Origin: DATARH01 sp035504075
Lineage (GTDB): Bacteria > Pseudomonadota > Alphaproteobacteria > ATCC43930 > CGMCC-115725
Assembly: GCA_035504075.1 (NCBI GenBank)
Contig: DATJSO010000252.1
Span: 1 to 49,010 of the forward strand
Direction: 5' to 3'
DNA: 49,010 nt
A program made the position numbers and the translations under genes. Below are positions 8,049-16,052 of the stretch, piece after piece. Every line of letters begins with the position of its first letter. Position 1 is the first letter of the stretch. A model generated the notes under the pieces. The model saw nothing but the letters and a program-made list of their open reading frames with translations, ran no database searches and was not told the DNA's origin.

Positions 8049-9665
8049 CTATTGCAGGCAGGCAATGCCCAGCGCGGCGCCAAAGCGCTGGGCACATTCG
8101 AGCGGGTTGCCGTATTTGCGGTGCATCGCGGTGTGATGCGCGCAGGCAAGCAGGAGCCGGTCGCGCGCCGGGCTTTGGTTTTTTGCCCAGTCTTCGAGCA
8201 GGACCTGGCCGATCTCCTGGTTGTGCGGGTCGTTGCCCATGCGGCAGGCGAGCAGCGCCAAGCGCTGCACCAGCGGCTTCCTGTCGGCGCCGGTTTCGAT
8301 ATAGGCCTGCGTCCAGGCGGCGCCCTCCGCGCCGTTCAGCGCCAGCACGGCGGCGTCGAGGCGATCGAGGAGCTGCGGCGGCGTGAGTTTGCCGGCGCCG
8401 GCAGGCGCCTGCACCGTCACCGGCTCGGCGTCGCCGATCCCCTTCTGGTGCCAGGCGGCGCGGTTGAGATAAGCAGCCGCCAGCACCAGCAGTTTCACCT
8501 GCTGCTTGTGCGCGAAATTATCGAAGAACCACGCCATCGAATTCAAATATTCGAAGCAGTGCTGCGGCAGGGAGAAATTGTTCGGCCCGCGGGTTTCCAA
8601 GATCACCTGCGCCGACGCGGTCTGCAACGCATCGAGGATGCGACGCGGGCTCTTGCCGGCTTCGAGGTACTGGCAGAGAAGCTCGAGGAAGCCCGGCTCC
8701 GGCTCGCGGATGACCGCGCGTTCCAGCGCCGCCGCCTCCTCGCGCGACAGCGGCTCAGTGTTGTCGGCGAGGATCGCCAGCTCCTCCTGCGAGGCGCCGC
8801 CGTAGGGGATCGCCGAGACCGGCTGCTTTTCGAGAAAGATTTTGACGACGTTGCACGCCATCTCATAGGTCGAATACCAGCGCGGCCCGACGGCGACGTC
8901 GAGCGCGCCGGCATAGACGACATCGTGCGCGTTGTCCCAGCCAAGCGCGTTGCCGAGTTCGACGGTGGCGCGGGCGCGGAACGCCTTGTGGCCGGTCGTG
9001 TAGGAGCGGTTGTAAAGGGCGCGGTCCTGCACGTCCATCAACCCGGCAACCATCAGCTGCGCGAGCGCCGCTTTGCGCTCGGAGGGCCTGGCGAGAAGGC
9101 CAAGAAACACGCGGTAGGCCTCCAGCACCTGGCCGCGATGCACGAGCGTCATCCAGTGGTCGAGCCGTTCCTGCAATGGCCCGTCGAGGAATTCCGGCTG
9201 CTGGTCGGGCCATACGATCTCGGGCATCGGTGGCGGCCCCGGCGGCGGCGTCCATCCCGGCGCGCGGGCGTAATGGCCGGGCGCCTTCAGGATCTTCTGG
9301 TTCCAGATGTCGAGCCCCGTTGGGATGTACCAGATCGTCTGCGCCAGCGGCAGGGCGGCGCATTCCTCGGGTACGAGGCGCGCCAGGTTGAGGCCGGCGC
9401 GCGCCGACAGCAGGCAATGGTCATTATTGACGAAGTTGACGAAGCCGTCGTCGATGCGCTCGTGATAGGGCACGTGCGTATAGGGCGCGTGGATGTGCAC
9501 CGCCGCGGCGATGATCTCGATGATCGGCCGCTTTCGGCGCGCCAGATCGTAATAGATGTCCGAGGCGCCCTTCTGGTCGCGCGCCAGGATGCGGTCTCGC
9601 ATCTCGTCGTAGAGCCCCTGCGGTTTCGGGCTGTTGCTGAGCGCTGGCGGCGCGTCGCTGGGCAT
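8049..9665 (-). CDS. Unrecognised 538-residue histidine-rich protein between gshA and eno
   Basis: I do not recognise the family. The sequence looks largely helical, cytosolic and free of membrane segments. The N-terminal third carries a dense set of possible metal ligands: AAAVHIHAPYTHVPYHERI, then FVNNDHCLLSARAG. A proline stretch (GWTPPPGPPPMPEIVWP) follows, then long helices with EYLNSMAWFFDNFAHKQQ and, near the C-terminus, LLACAHHTAMHRKYGNP. The paired His clusters at both ends suggest a helical-bundle metalloprotein, possibly a di-iron or oxidase-like fold; that is inference only. It sits 143 bp from gshA and 39 bp from eno on the same strand. Confidence 0.8.
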   Translation of the reverse strand: MPSDAPPALSNSPKPQGLYDEMRDRILARDQKGASDIYYDLARRKRPIIEIIAAAVHIHAPYTHVPYHERIDDGFVNFVNNDHCLLSARAGLNLARLVPEECAALPLAQTIWYIPTGLDIWNQKILKAPGHYARAPGWTPPPGPPPMPEIVWPDQQPEFLDGPLQERLDHWMTLVHRGQVLEAYRVFLGLLARPSERKAALAQLMVAGLMDVQDRALYNRSYTTGHKAFRARATVELGNALGWDNAHDVVYAGALDVAVGPRWYSTYEMACNVVKIFLEKQPVSAIPYGGASQEELAILADNTEPLSREEAAALERAVIREPEPGFLELLCQYLEAGKSPRRILDALQTASAQVILETRGPNNFSLPQHCFEYLNSMAWFFDNFAHKQQVKLLVLAAAYLNRAAWHQKGIGDAEPVTVQAPAGAGKLTPPQLLDRLDAAVLALNGAEGAAWTQAYIETGADRKPLVQRLALLACRMGNDPHNQEIGQVLLEDWAKNQSPARDRLLLACAHHTAMHRKYGNPLECAQRFGAALGIACLQ

Positions 9666-9808
9666 ATCGGCGGCTCCTCGGACGATCGAATGGCGATGGA
9701 ACGTCGTTCACAAGTAGCGCGCGGCGCGGCGCGCGGCAACGCCGGCGGCCCGATTGCCGGCCTGTCGGGGAGCTGTCATGCGCGGCCCGAATGGCCCGCC
9801 GGCGCCCC

Positions 9809-11176
9809 TCAATATGCGTATTCCTCGTAGACGCGCCGGATGTCGCCGTCCCAGCGGGTGCGGTAATCCTCGACGAGTTCCGCCGCCGGGCTGCGCCCCG
9901 AGCCGGCGATCGCAAACATCGGGTCGAGAAAATGCGTCTCATCCTCGCCGGCGGCGTCGCGCCGCGCGCGGCGGTGCAGCCCATCGCGCGCGATATCGAG
10001 CATTTCCAATGCGATATCACGCAACGTGCGGCTGCGGTGCGGCGTATCGAGACCGAGGCGCGGCACATCGCGGCGCATCGCCTCGCGCTCCGCCTCCGTC
10101 CAATCGGCGATCAGCTCGCTCGCCGCGTCGAGCGCAATGCGATCATAGAGCAGCCCGACCCACAGCGCCGGTAATGCGCACAGCCGCCGCCACGGCCCGC
10201 CATCGGCGCCGCGCATTTCGAGATAGGTCTTCAGCCGGACCTCGGGAAACGCGGTTGTCAGATGATCGGCCCAATCGCCGATGCGCGGCAACTCGCCGGG
10301 CAACGCCGGCAACTTGCCGGCGATGAAATCGCGGAACGACTGGCCGCTCGCATCGATGTAGTTGCCGTCACGATAGACGAAATACATCGGCACATCGAGC
10401 ATGTAGTCGACGTAACGCTCGAACCCGAACCCCTCCTCAAAGACGAACGGCAGCGTGCCGCACCGGTCGGGGTCGGTATCGGTCCAAACGAGGCTGCGAT
10501 AACTCTGATAGCCGGTCGGGCGGCCCTCGACGAACGGCGAATTGGCGAACAGCGCCACGGCGGCCGGCTGCAACGCGAGGCCGACGCGGAATTTCTGCAC
10601 CATGTCCCTTTCGTTCTCATAATCGAGATTTGCCTGCACGGTGCAGGTGCGCAGCATCATGTCGAGTCCGAACCGCCCCTTTTTCGGCATGTAATTGCGC
10701 ATGATGCGGTAGCGGCCTTTCGGCATCCACGGCACCTCGTCGCGCCGCGAGGTCGGGTCGAAACCGAGACCGAGCATGCCGAGACCCAGTTCGTCGCAGA
10801 CTTCGCGGACCTGGCGCAGATGTTCATGCACCTCGCCGCAGGTCTGGTGAATGGTTTCGAGCGGCGCACCGGAAAGCTCGAACTGGCCGCCGGGTTCGAG
10901 CGTGATCGAACATCGGCTGTCGTTCGACAGCGCGATGACGTTGCCCCCTTCGACGACCGGTTTCCAGCCGAACCGCATCATGCCGTGCAGCAGCGCGCGA
11001 ATGCCGGTTGCCCCGTCATACGGCACGCGCCGCAAATCGGCGTGGCGGAACACGAATTTCTCGTGCTCGGTGCCGACGCGCCAGTCTGCCGGCGGCTTGC
11101 CGCCCGCCTCGTGAAATGCAACGAGCTGCCGCTTGTCGGCGACCGCTGGTCCGAGCAACTCCGAAGGGCCAGACAT
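9809..11176 (-). CDS. gshA: Glutamate-cysteine ligase (plant/proteobacterial type)
   Basis: It joins glutamate and cysteine using ATP, the first step of glutathione synthesis. Characteristic blocks are WRVGTEHEKFVF near residue 28, VEGGNVIALSND, ITLEPGGQFELSGAP, MPKGRYRIMRNYMP, LRTCTVQANLDYENE and TAFPEVRLKTYLEMRGADGG. These belong to the plant/alphaproteobacterial class and not to the E. coli class. The start MSGPSELLGP gives 455 residues; the longer frame adds 31 residues that look non-coding. It follows rsmE by 68 bp on the same strand, a pairing with ubiA and rsmE that recurs in alphaproteobacteria. Confidence 0.95.
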   Translation of the reverse strand: MSGPSELLGPAVADKRQLVAFHEAGGKPPADWRVGTEHEKFVFRHADLRRVPYDGATGIRALLHGMMRFGWKPVVEGGNVIALSNDSRCSITLEPGGQFELSGAPLETIHQTCGEVHEHLRQVREVCDELGLGMLGLGFDPTSRRDEVPWMPKGRYRIMRNYMPKKGRFGLDMMLRTCTVQANLDYENERDMVQKFRVGLALQPAAVALFANSPFVEGRPTGYQSYRSLVWTDTDPDRCGTLPFVFEEGFGFERYVDYMLDVPMYFVYRDGNYIDASGQSFRDFIAGKLPALPGELPRIGDWADHLTTAFPEVRLKTYLEMRGADGGPWRRLCALPALWVGLLYDRIALDAASELIADWTEAEREAMRRDVPRLGLDTPHRSRTLRDIALEMLDIARDGLHRRARRDAAGEDETHFLDPMFAIAGSGRSPAAELVEDYRTRWDGDIRRVYEEYAY

Positions 11177-11244
11177 CGAGCCACGGTACTCCAAATGCGT
11201 GACAATAGATCGGGCGATCGCGGCGGCAGGCAACCCCGCGGCCG

Positions 11245-11997
11245 TCAACCGCGGCGCGCGCCGCGCCAATCGCCGGCGATCGCCTGAAACACCGCCAATG
11301 CGGCGAGTGCGGCCGTCTCGGCGCGCAACACCTTTGGTCCGAGCGCAACCCGCGTAACAATGGGGAGTTTCCCGATAGCGTCAAGCTCGGTTCGGGCGAA
11401 CCCGCCCTCCGGCCCGATCAGCAGCGCCGCCGCCGGGCCCGCCGGCAGCTCTGCCAGCGCCGCCGCGATCGGCATGCCGGCGCCGCTCTCGTCGCAGGCG
11501 ATCAGCCGGCAGTCGGCGGGCAGGCCGCCCAGCACCCGATCGAGCGGCGCGACGGCGCGGATCTCGGGGATCGACAGCCGCTCGCTCTGTTCGGCCGCAG
11601 CGATGGCCACGGCCGCGAGGTGGTCGCGGTTTATCAGCGGCGCCTGGGTTCGGGCAGTCTGCACCGGGATCAACGCGGAGACGCCGAGTTCCGTCGCTTT
11701 TTCAACGAGCCAATCGAGCCGCGCCCGCCGGATCGGAGCAAAGATCAGGCACAATTCGCGTTCCGGCCCTGGAGACCGCCGCAGCGCAACGATGTCGATC
11801 GCACTCGAGCCGCGCCGCAATTCGGCGAGGCGGCACAGCCACTCGCCATGCTCGGCATTGAACGCCGCGACCGAAGCGCCGGGCCGCAGCCGCAGCACAT
11901 GGCGCAGACGGTGCTCCTGCGACGGCGTCAGCGCGATGCGACCGCCCGCGGCGAGCGGTTGCGCAACATAGAGGCGCGTGGCGACGGGCTCGCTCAG
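11245..11997 (-). CDS. rsmE: 16S rRNA (uracil1498-N3)-methyltransferase
   Basis: It methylates U1498 of 16S rRNA. It has an N-terminal PUA-like part (HRLRHVLRLRPGASVAAFN) and a SPOUT knot domain with KATELGVSALIPVQTART, the SAM-loop LLIGPEGGFARTELD and LGPKVLRAETAALAAL. The start is a problem. Homology begins at about SEPVATRLYV, and a GGGAGGT ribosome binding site sits 4 nt before an in-frame CTG at 11997. The nearest ATG (12072) or GTG (12045) would overlap or crowd the divergent ubiA start at 12058. I chose CTG, either a genuine rare start or a miscalled ATG. A conventional annotation would extend to 12045 or 12072. Confidence 0.92.
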   Translation of the reverse strand: MSEPVATRLYVAQPLAAGGRIALTPSQEHRLRHVLRLRPGASVAAFNAEHGEWLCRLAELRRGSSAIDIVALRRSPGPERELCLIFAPIRRARLDWLVEKATELGVSALIPVQTARTQAPLINRDHLAAVAIAAAEQSERLSIPEIRAVAPLDRVLGGLPADCRLIACDESGAGMPIAAALAELPAGPAAALLIGPEGGFARTELDAIGKLPIVTRVALGPKVLRAETAALAALAVFQAIAGDWRGARRG

Positions 11998-12057
11998 TCG
12001 GACCTCCCAAACGCTTGGCGGCTTGAGCCGGAGCGCCGCCGGCACCAAGATTAGCCG

Positions 12058-13008
12058 ATGCACTGGATGCACGGTAAAACTGCGCAGACGGGAGGGCGCG
12101 CCGTCGCCGAAGCCAGCGATATTCGCGCCGACGACTGGGTTGCCCGCCGGCTGCCGGGGTGGGCCGAACCTTACGCGCGCCTCGCGCGGCTCGACCGGCC
12201 GATCGGCACCTGGCTGCTGCTGTTCCCGGCATGGTGGGGCATTGCGCTGGCGGCGCGGCGCTGGCCGGACCCGGTTCTGCTGCTTCTGTTCGCAATCGGC
12301 GCCGTGGCGATGCGCGGCGCCGGCTGCACGCTCAACGACATCGCCGACCGCGAATATGACGGCAAGGTCGCCCGCACCCGCCTGCGGCCGCTGCCGAGCG
12401 GCCGGGTCAGCGTGCGTCAGGCCGGCCTGTTCATGGCGCTACAGCTGGCGGTCGGCGCCGCGATCCTGTTTGCGCTGAACCGCGCCAGCATTCTGCTCGG
12501 CGTCGCCGTGCTCGCGTTGATCGCGACCTATCCGTTCATGAAGCGCATCACCTGGTGGCCGCAGTTTTTCCTGGGGTTGAACTTCAATTGGGGCGCCCTG
12601 CTCGGCTGGACGGCGGTGACCGGCTCCCTCGCCCGGCCGGCGGTGCTGCTCTATCTCGGCGGCATCTGCTGGACGCTCGGCTACGATACGATCTACGCGC
12701 ACCAGGACAAGGAGGACGACGCGCGGATCGGCGTCAAATCGTCTGCCCTCGCGCTCGGCCGGCGCGCGCGGCCCTTTGTGTTTGCCGCCTACATGGTCGC
12801 GATCTTGCTGTGGGGCTGGGCCGCAATCGCCGCCAATCTGGGACGCTTCTTTTTTTTCGCTGCGCTCGCCGCCACCGCCCTGCAACTCATGTGGCAGGCG
12901 GCACGCGTCGACACCGACGATCCGGCCGACTGCCTCGCCAAGTTCCGCTCGAACCGCCTCGTCGGCTGGCTCCTTCTCGTCGGCATCGTCGCCGGGCATC
13001 TGTGGTGA
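12058..13008 (+). CDS. ubiA: 4-hydroxybenzoate polyprenyltransferase
   Basis: This integral inner-membrane enzyme attaches the polyprenyl tail to 4-hydroxybenzoate in ubiquinone synthesis. Both Asp-rich metal/diphosphate motifs are present: NDIADREYDGKVARTRLRP (about residue 98 onward) and YAHQDKEDDARIGVKS (about residue 220). Multiple hydrophobic helices and LARLDRPIGTWLLLFPAWWG at the N-terminus are typical. At 316 residues it is slightly long at the N-terminus; ATG at 12067 is an alternative, and neither start has a clear ribosome binding site. It diverges from rsmE, and its stop overlaps the next gene in a GTGA. Confidence 0.96.
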   Translation: MHWMHGKTAQTGGRAVAEASDIRADDWVARRLPGWAEPYARLARLDRPIGTWLLLFPAWWGIALAARRWPDPVLLLLFAIGAVAMRGAGCTLNDIADREYDGKVARTRLRPLPSGRVSVRQAGLFMALQLAVGAAILFALNRASILLGVAVLALIATYPFMKRITWWPQFFLGLNFNWGALLGWTAVTGSLARPAVLLYLGGICWTLGYDTIYAHQDKEDDARIGVKSSALALGRRARPFVFAAYMVAILLWGWAAIAANLGRFFFFAALAATALQLMWQAARVDTDDPADCLAKFRSNRLVGWLLLVGIVAGHLW

Positions 13009-13658
13009 CCGATTACGCCCTGTTCGTGCGGCACAATACGGCCGTCGCGCGACCGCCGCTGGTGCCGGAAATCGCGCTGCATCTCGCCACCGAGGTCACG
13101 CCGATTTGGCAGGCGACCGAAGACAGCCTTGCCCGCGGCGCCGTGCCGCCGCCATTCTGGGCCTTCGCCTGGGCCGGCGGTCAGGCATTGGCGCGCTACC
13201 TCATCGACAATCCCGGCCTCGTCGGCGGCCGCGAGGTGCTCGACATCGGTTCCGGCTCCGGCATCGTCGCGATTGCCGCCGCAAAGGCCGGCGCGCGCGT
13301 CGTGACCGCCGCCGAGATCGATCCGTTCGCCGCCGCGGCGATCGCGCTCAATGCCGAGCTGAACGGGGTTTTGCTCCGGCTCGAAACCCGCAACCTGCTC
13401 GACCGCGCGGCCGCCGGCTGGGGCGTCGCGCTGGCCGGCGACATCTGCTACGAGGAGCCGATGGCGTCGCGCGCGGTGGCGCTCTTGCGCCGTATTGCGG
13501 CACGCCCGGGCCGGCTCGCGTTGCTCGGTGATCCGGGACGCGCCTACCTGCCGCGCGAAGGCCTCATCGAACGCGCCCGCTATCTGGTGCCGACCAGCCG
13601 CGAGCTGGAGGACCGCGAAGGCCGCGAAGGCGTCGTATGGGAGGTGCTGGCGGAATGA
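13005..13658 (+). CDS. SAM-dependent methyltransferase, ETF-beta lysine methyltransferase-like
   Basis: It starts at GTG 13005, overlapping the ubiA stop by 4 bases (GTGA), and gives 217 residues. The core is a PrmA/METTL20-like Rossmann domain: PFWAFAWAGGQALARYL, motif I VLDIGSGSGIVAIAAAKAGA, then TAAEIDPFAAAAIALNAELN. The post-motif ALAGDICYEEPMAS resembles the GD-x-x-Y-(D/E)-E segment of electron-transfer-flavoprotein beta-subunit lysine methyltransferases, whose bacterial orthologs occur in alphaproteobacteria. Ribosomal protein L11 methylation or a small-molecule substrate is possible instead. Tight coupling to ubiA may mean only shared expression. Confidence 0.85.
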   Translation: MTDYALFVRHNTAVARPPLVPEIALHLATEVTPIWQATEDSLARGAVPPPFWAFAWAGGQALARYLIDNPGLVGGREVLDIGSGSGIVAIAAAKAGARVVTAAEIDPFAAAAIALNAELNGVLLRLETRNLLDRAAAGWGVALAGDICYEEPMASRAVALLRRIAARPGRLALLGDPGRAYLPREGLIERARYLVPTSRELEDREGREGVVWEVLAE

Positions 13659-13748
13659 TCGCGCGGCGATCGCGCTGACAGCTCGTACGGAACGCTCGAC
13701 CGGGGCGGCCGTTCGAGAAGCGTCCTTGACGTGCTGAAGGCATTTCCG

Positions 13749-14342
13749 ATGAAAGCATTACTCGCCGCCGCATCGCTTTGCGCGCTGCTCGCAGCCGCGC
13801 CCGCCTGGGCACAGAATGGCGCCGCGTCCGCCGCCGGTACGGCCGGCCTCAGCGCGCAGGATCAGGCCTTCGTCAAGGCAGCCGGCGCCGGCAACCTCGG
13901 CGAAGCCGATCTCGGCACGCTCGCCGAACAGGAGGGCGCGACGCCGGCGGTCCGCGAGTTCGGTCGCTGGATGGCGACCTATCACGGTCTCGTCGCCGAG
14001 AAATGGCTCGCGGCGATCATGGCCGATCAGCACCAAAGCTTTCACCCGACACTGAGCGCACAGAACGAGCAGTTGCGGCGACGGTTGGCAACCCTGAGCG
14101 GCCGCCGCTTCGACCGCGGATATATCGACGCGCAGGTCAAGGCGCACGAAATGACCGTGCCGAAATTCGAGAAGGAAGCGCGGGAGGGCGAAAATCCGAT
14201 GCTGCAGCTCTACGCCCGTGCGCTGACCCCGGTGCTGGAGCAGCATCTGGCGGAGGCAAAGGCGCTGGCCGGCGAAGGCGCTGCAGTCGCCGGCGCCGGT
14301 GCGAATGCGACAGCGCAGTCGGGCGGTTCGACCCGGCGTTGA
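13749..14342 (+). CDS. DUF4142 family secreted protein
   Basis: The start MKALLAAASLCALL opens a clear Sec signal peptide ending at APAWA, so the mature protein is periplasmic. The mature part (about 175 residues) is a ferritin-like four-helix arrangement typical of DUF4142: QDQAFVKAAGAGNLGEADLG, VREFGRWMATYHGLV, FDRGYIDAQVKAHEMTVPKF and LEQHLAEAKALAG. No biochemical function is established for the family. A low-complexity Ala/Gly tail follows. An ATG six codons upstream is possible but would put charged residues ahead of the signal peptide. Confidence 0.85.
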   Translation: MKALLAAASLCALLAAAPAWAQNGAASAAGTAGLSAQDQAFVKAAGAGNLGEADLGTLAEQEGATPAVREFGRWMATYHGLVAEKWLAAIMADQHQSFHPTLSAQNEQLRRRLATLSGRRFDRGYIDAQVKAHEMTVPKFEKEAREGENPMLQLYARALTPVLEQHLAEAKALAGEGAAVAGAGANATAQSGGSTRR

Positions 14343-14409
14343 ACGCGCGGCGGCGATAACCGGCCGCCGCCGCTCCCCAAGCGGCCGCGCCGGCGCTATA
14401 TAGCGGGGC

Positions 14410-15909
14410 ATGCCGTATGCCAGCCTGCGCGACTTCATGACCCGTCTCGAGGCGGCCGGGCGGCTGGTGCGGGTGCGGGCGCCGGTGTCGCCCGATCTCG
14501 AAATGACCGAAATCCAGACGCGCCTTCTCGCCGAAGGCGGGCCGGCGGTGCTGTTTGAGAACGTCGTGCACGGGCGTTCGACGCTGCCGGTTCTCGTCAA
14601 CCTGTTCGGCACCGTCGAGCGCGTCGCCTGGGGCATGGATCGCGAGCCGGGTCAGCTGCGCGAGGTCGGCCGGACGCTGGCCTTTTTGAAGCAGCCGGAG
14701 CCGCCCGGCGGCTGGCGTGAGGCGCTCGGCCTGCTGCCGCTGCTGAAGACGGTCATCGCGATGCGGCCAAGTACGGTGGCCACCGCGCCGTGCCAGGAAA
14801 TCGTGCTGACGGGCAGCGACATCGATCTCGGCCTGCTGCCGGTGCAGACCTGCTGGCCGGACGAGCCGGGCCCGCTGATCACATGGCCGCTCGTCGTCAC
14901 CAAAGGGCCCGGCGGGGCGAAGGAGGACGGGTTCAATCTCGGCATCTACCGCATGCAGGTGACGGGGCGCGACACGACCTTGATGCGCTGGCTGCGGCAT
15001 CGCGGCGGCGCCCAGCACCACCAGCGCTGGCGGGCGGCGCGGCGCGAGCCGCTGCCGGCCGCCGTCGTGATCGGCGCCGACCCCGGCACGATCATCGCCG
15101 CCGTGACGCCGGTGCCGGACACGCTGTCGGAATACCAGTTCGCCGGCCTGTTGCGCGGCAAACGGCTCGATCTCGTCGCCTGCAAGAGCGTGCCGCTGAG
15201 CGTGCCGGCCGAAGCCGAGATCGTGCTCGAGGGGCATGTCTCGCTCGACGAGTACGGGGACGAGGGCCCCTACGGCGACCACACCGGCTATTACAACGCC
15301 GTCGAGCAATTCCCGGTATTCCGCATTTCGGCGATGACGATGCGCCGCGACCCGATCTATCTCTCGACCTTTACCGGCCGCCCGCCCGACGAGCCGTCGG
15401 TGCTCGGCGAGGCGCTGAACGAGGTGTTCGTGCCGCTGCTGCAGCAGCAGTTTCCCGAGATCGTCGATTTCTGGCTGCCGCCGGAAGGCTGCTCGTATCG
15501 CATCGCGGTCTGTTCGATCCGCAAGGCCTATCCCGGCCACGCCAGGCGGATCATGATGGGGATCTGGTCGTTTCTGCGGCAGTTCATGTACACGAAATTC
15601 GTCATCGTCGTGGACGACGACATCGATGTGCACGACTGGACGGAGGTCATGTGGGCGCTCTCGACCCGCATGGATCCGGTGCGCGACACGGTGCTGATCG
15701 ACCATACGCCGATCGACTACCTCGATTTCGCCGCGCCGCAATCGGGCCTCGGCGGCAAGATCGGCCTCGACGCGACAAACAAATGGCCGCCCGAGACCAC
15801 GCGGGCATGGGGCCGCCCCATTCGCATGAGCGATGCCATCATCGCCGAAGTCACGCGCAAATGGGCCGATTACGGCCTGCCCGGCAGCGGCAAACCGATC
15901 TGGAAATGA
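14410..15909 (+). CDS. ubiD: UbiD family decarboxylase (3-polyprenyl-4-hydroxybenzoate)
   Basis: It removes the carboxylate from polyprenyl-hydroxybenzoate in ubiquinone synthesis using prenylated FMN. The 499 residues match E. coli-type UbiD. Visible blocks include YASLRDFMTRLEAAGRLVRV at the N-terminus, GINLG-like GFNLGIYRMQVTGRDT, MRWLRHRGGAQHHQ, and the active-site segment DEGPYGDHTGYYN. IGLDATNKWPPETTR closes the C-terminal domain. ubiA lies about 1.4 kb upstream on the same strand. The prenyltransferase UbiX needed for the cofactor is not in the window. Some UbiD homologs act on other aromatic acids, but context favours ubiquinone. Confidence 0.93.
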   Translation: MPYASLRDFMTRLEAAGRLVRVRAPVSPDLEMTEIQTRLLAEGGPAVLFENVVHGRSTLPVLVNLFGTVERVAWGMDREPGQLREVGRTLAFLKQPEPPGGWREALGLLPLLKTVIAMRPSTVATAPCQEIVLTGSDIDLGLLPVQTCWPDEPGPLITWPLVVTKGPGGAKEDGFNLGIYRMQVTGRDTTLMRWLRHRGGAQHHQRWRAARREPLPAAVVIGADPGTIIAAVTPVPDTLSEYQFAGLLRGKRLDLVACKSVPLSVPAEAEIVLEGHVSLDEYGDEGPYGDHTGYYNAVEQFPVFRISAMTMRRDPIYLSTFTGRPPDEPSVLGEALNEVFVPLLQQQFPEIVDFWLPPEGCSYRIAVCSIRKAYPGHARRIMMGIWSFLRQFMYTKFVIVVDDDIDVHDWTEVMWALSTRMDPVRDTVLIDHTPIDYLDFAAPQSGLGGKIGLDATNKWPPETTRAWGRPIRMSDAIIAEVTRKWADYGLPGSGKPIWK

Positions 15910-15936
15910 TGTTTATCTACGGTGAGGTGGTGGCCG

Positions 15937-16024
15937 CCATCCCGGGACAAGCCGGGACCCATTGGCGCGGCTCAAAGCTGACTGAACGGGTGGATCCCCG
16001 GCTTGCGCGGGGACAGCAATTGTT
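15937..16024. repeat. Palindromic intergenic repeat between ubiD and pmbA
   Basis: The left arm ATCCCGGGACAAGCCGGGAC (from 15940) is an imperfect inverted copy of the right arm GGATCCCCGGCTTGCGCGGG (about 15993-16012), so the segment can fold into a long hairpin. This is the style of dispersed CCGGG/CTTG-rich palindromic units common between alphaproteobacterial genes. There is no coding capacity. Confidence 0.7.
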
Positions 16025-16052
16025 TCGTCGCCGAAATGATTTGGATGCAGAC

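Noticed and set aside
6723..9830. A 1035-codon open frame on the plus strand
   Set aside because: It is antisense to eno and the neighbouring gene; the Arg/Asp/His-rich sequence has no domain and arises from GC-rich third positions.
14344..14372. Rho-independent terminator after the DUF4142 gene
   Set aside because: A GC-rich hairpin (GCGGCGGC/GCCGCCGC) exists but no T tract follows, and such hairpins are expected by chance at this GC.
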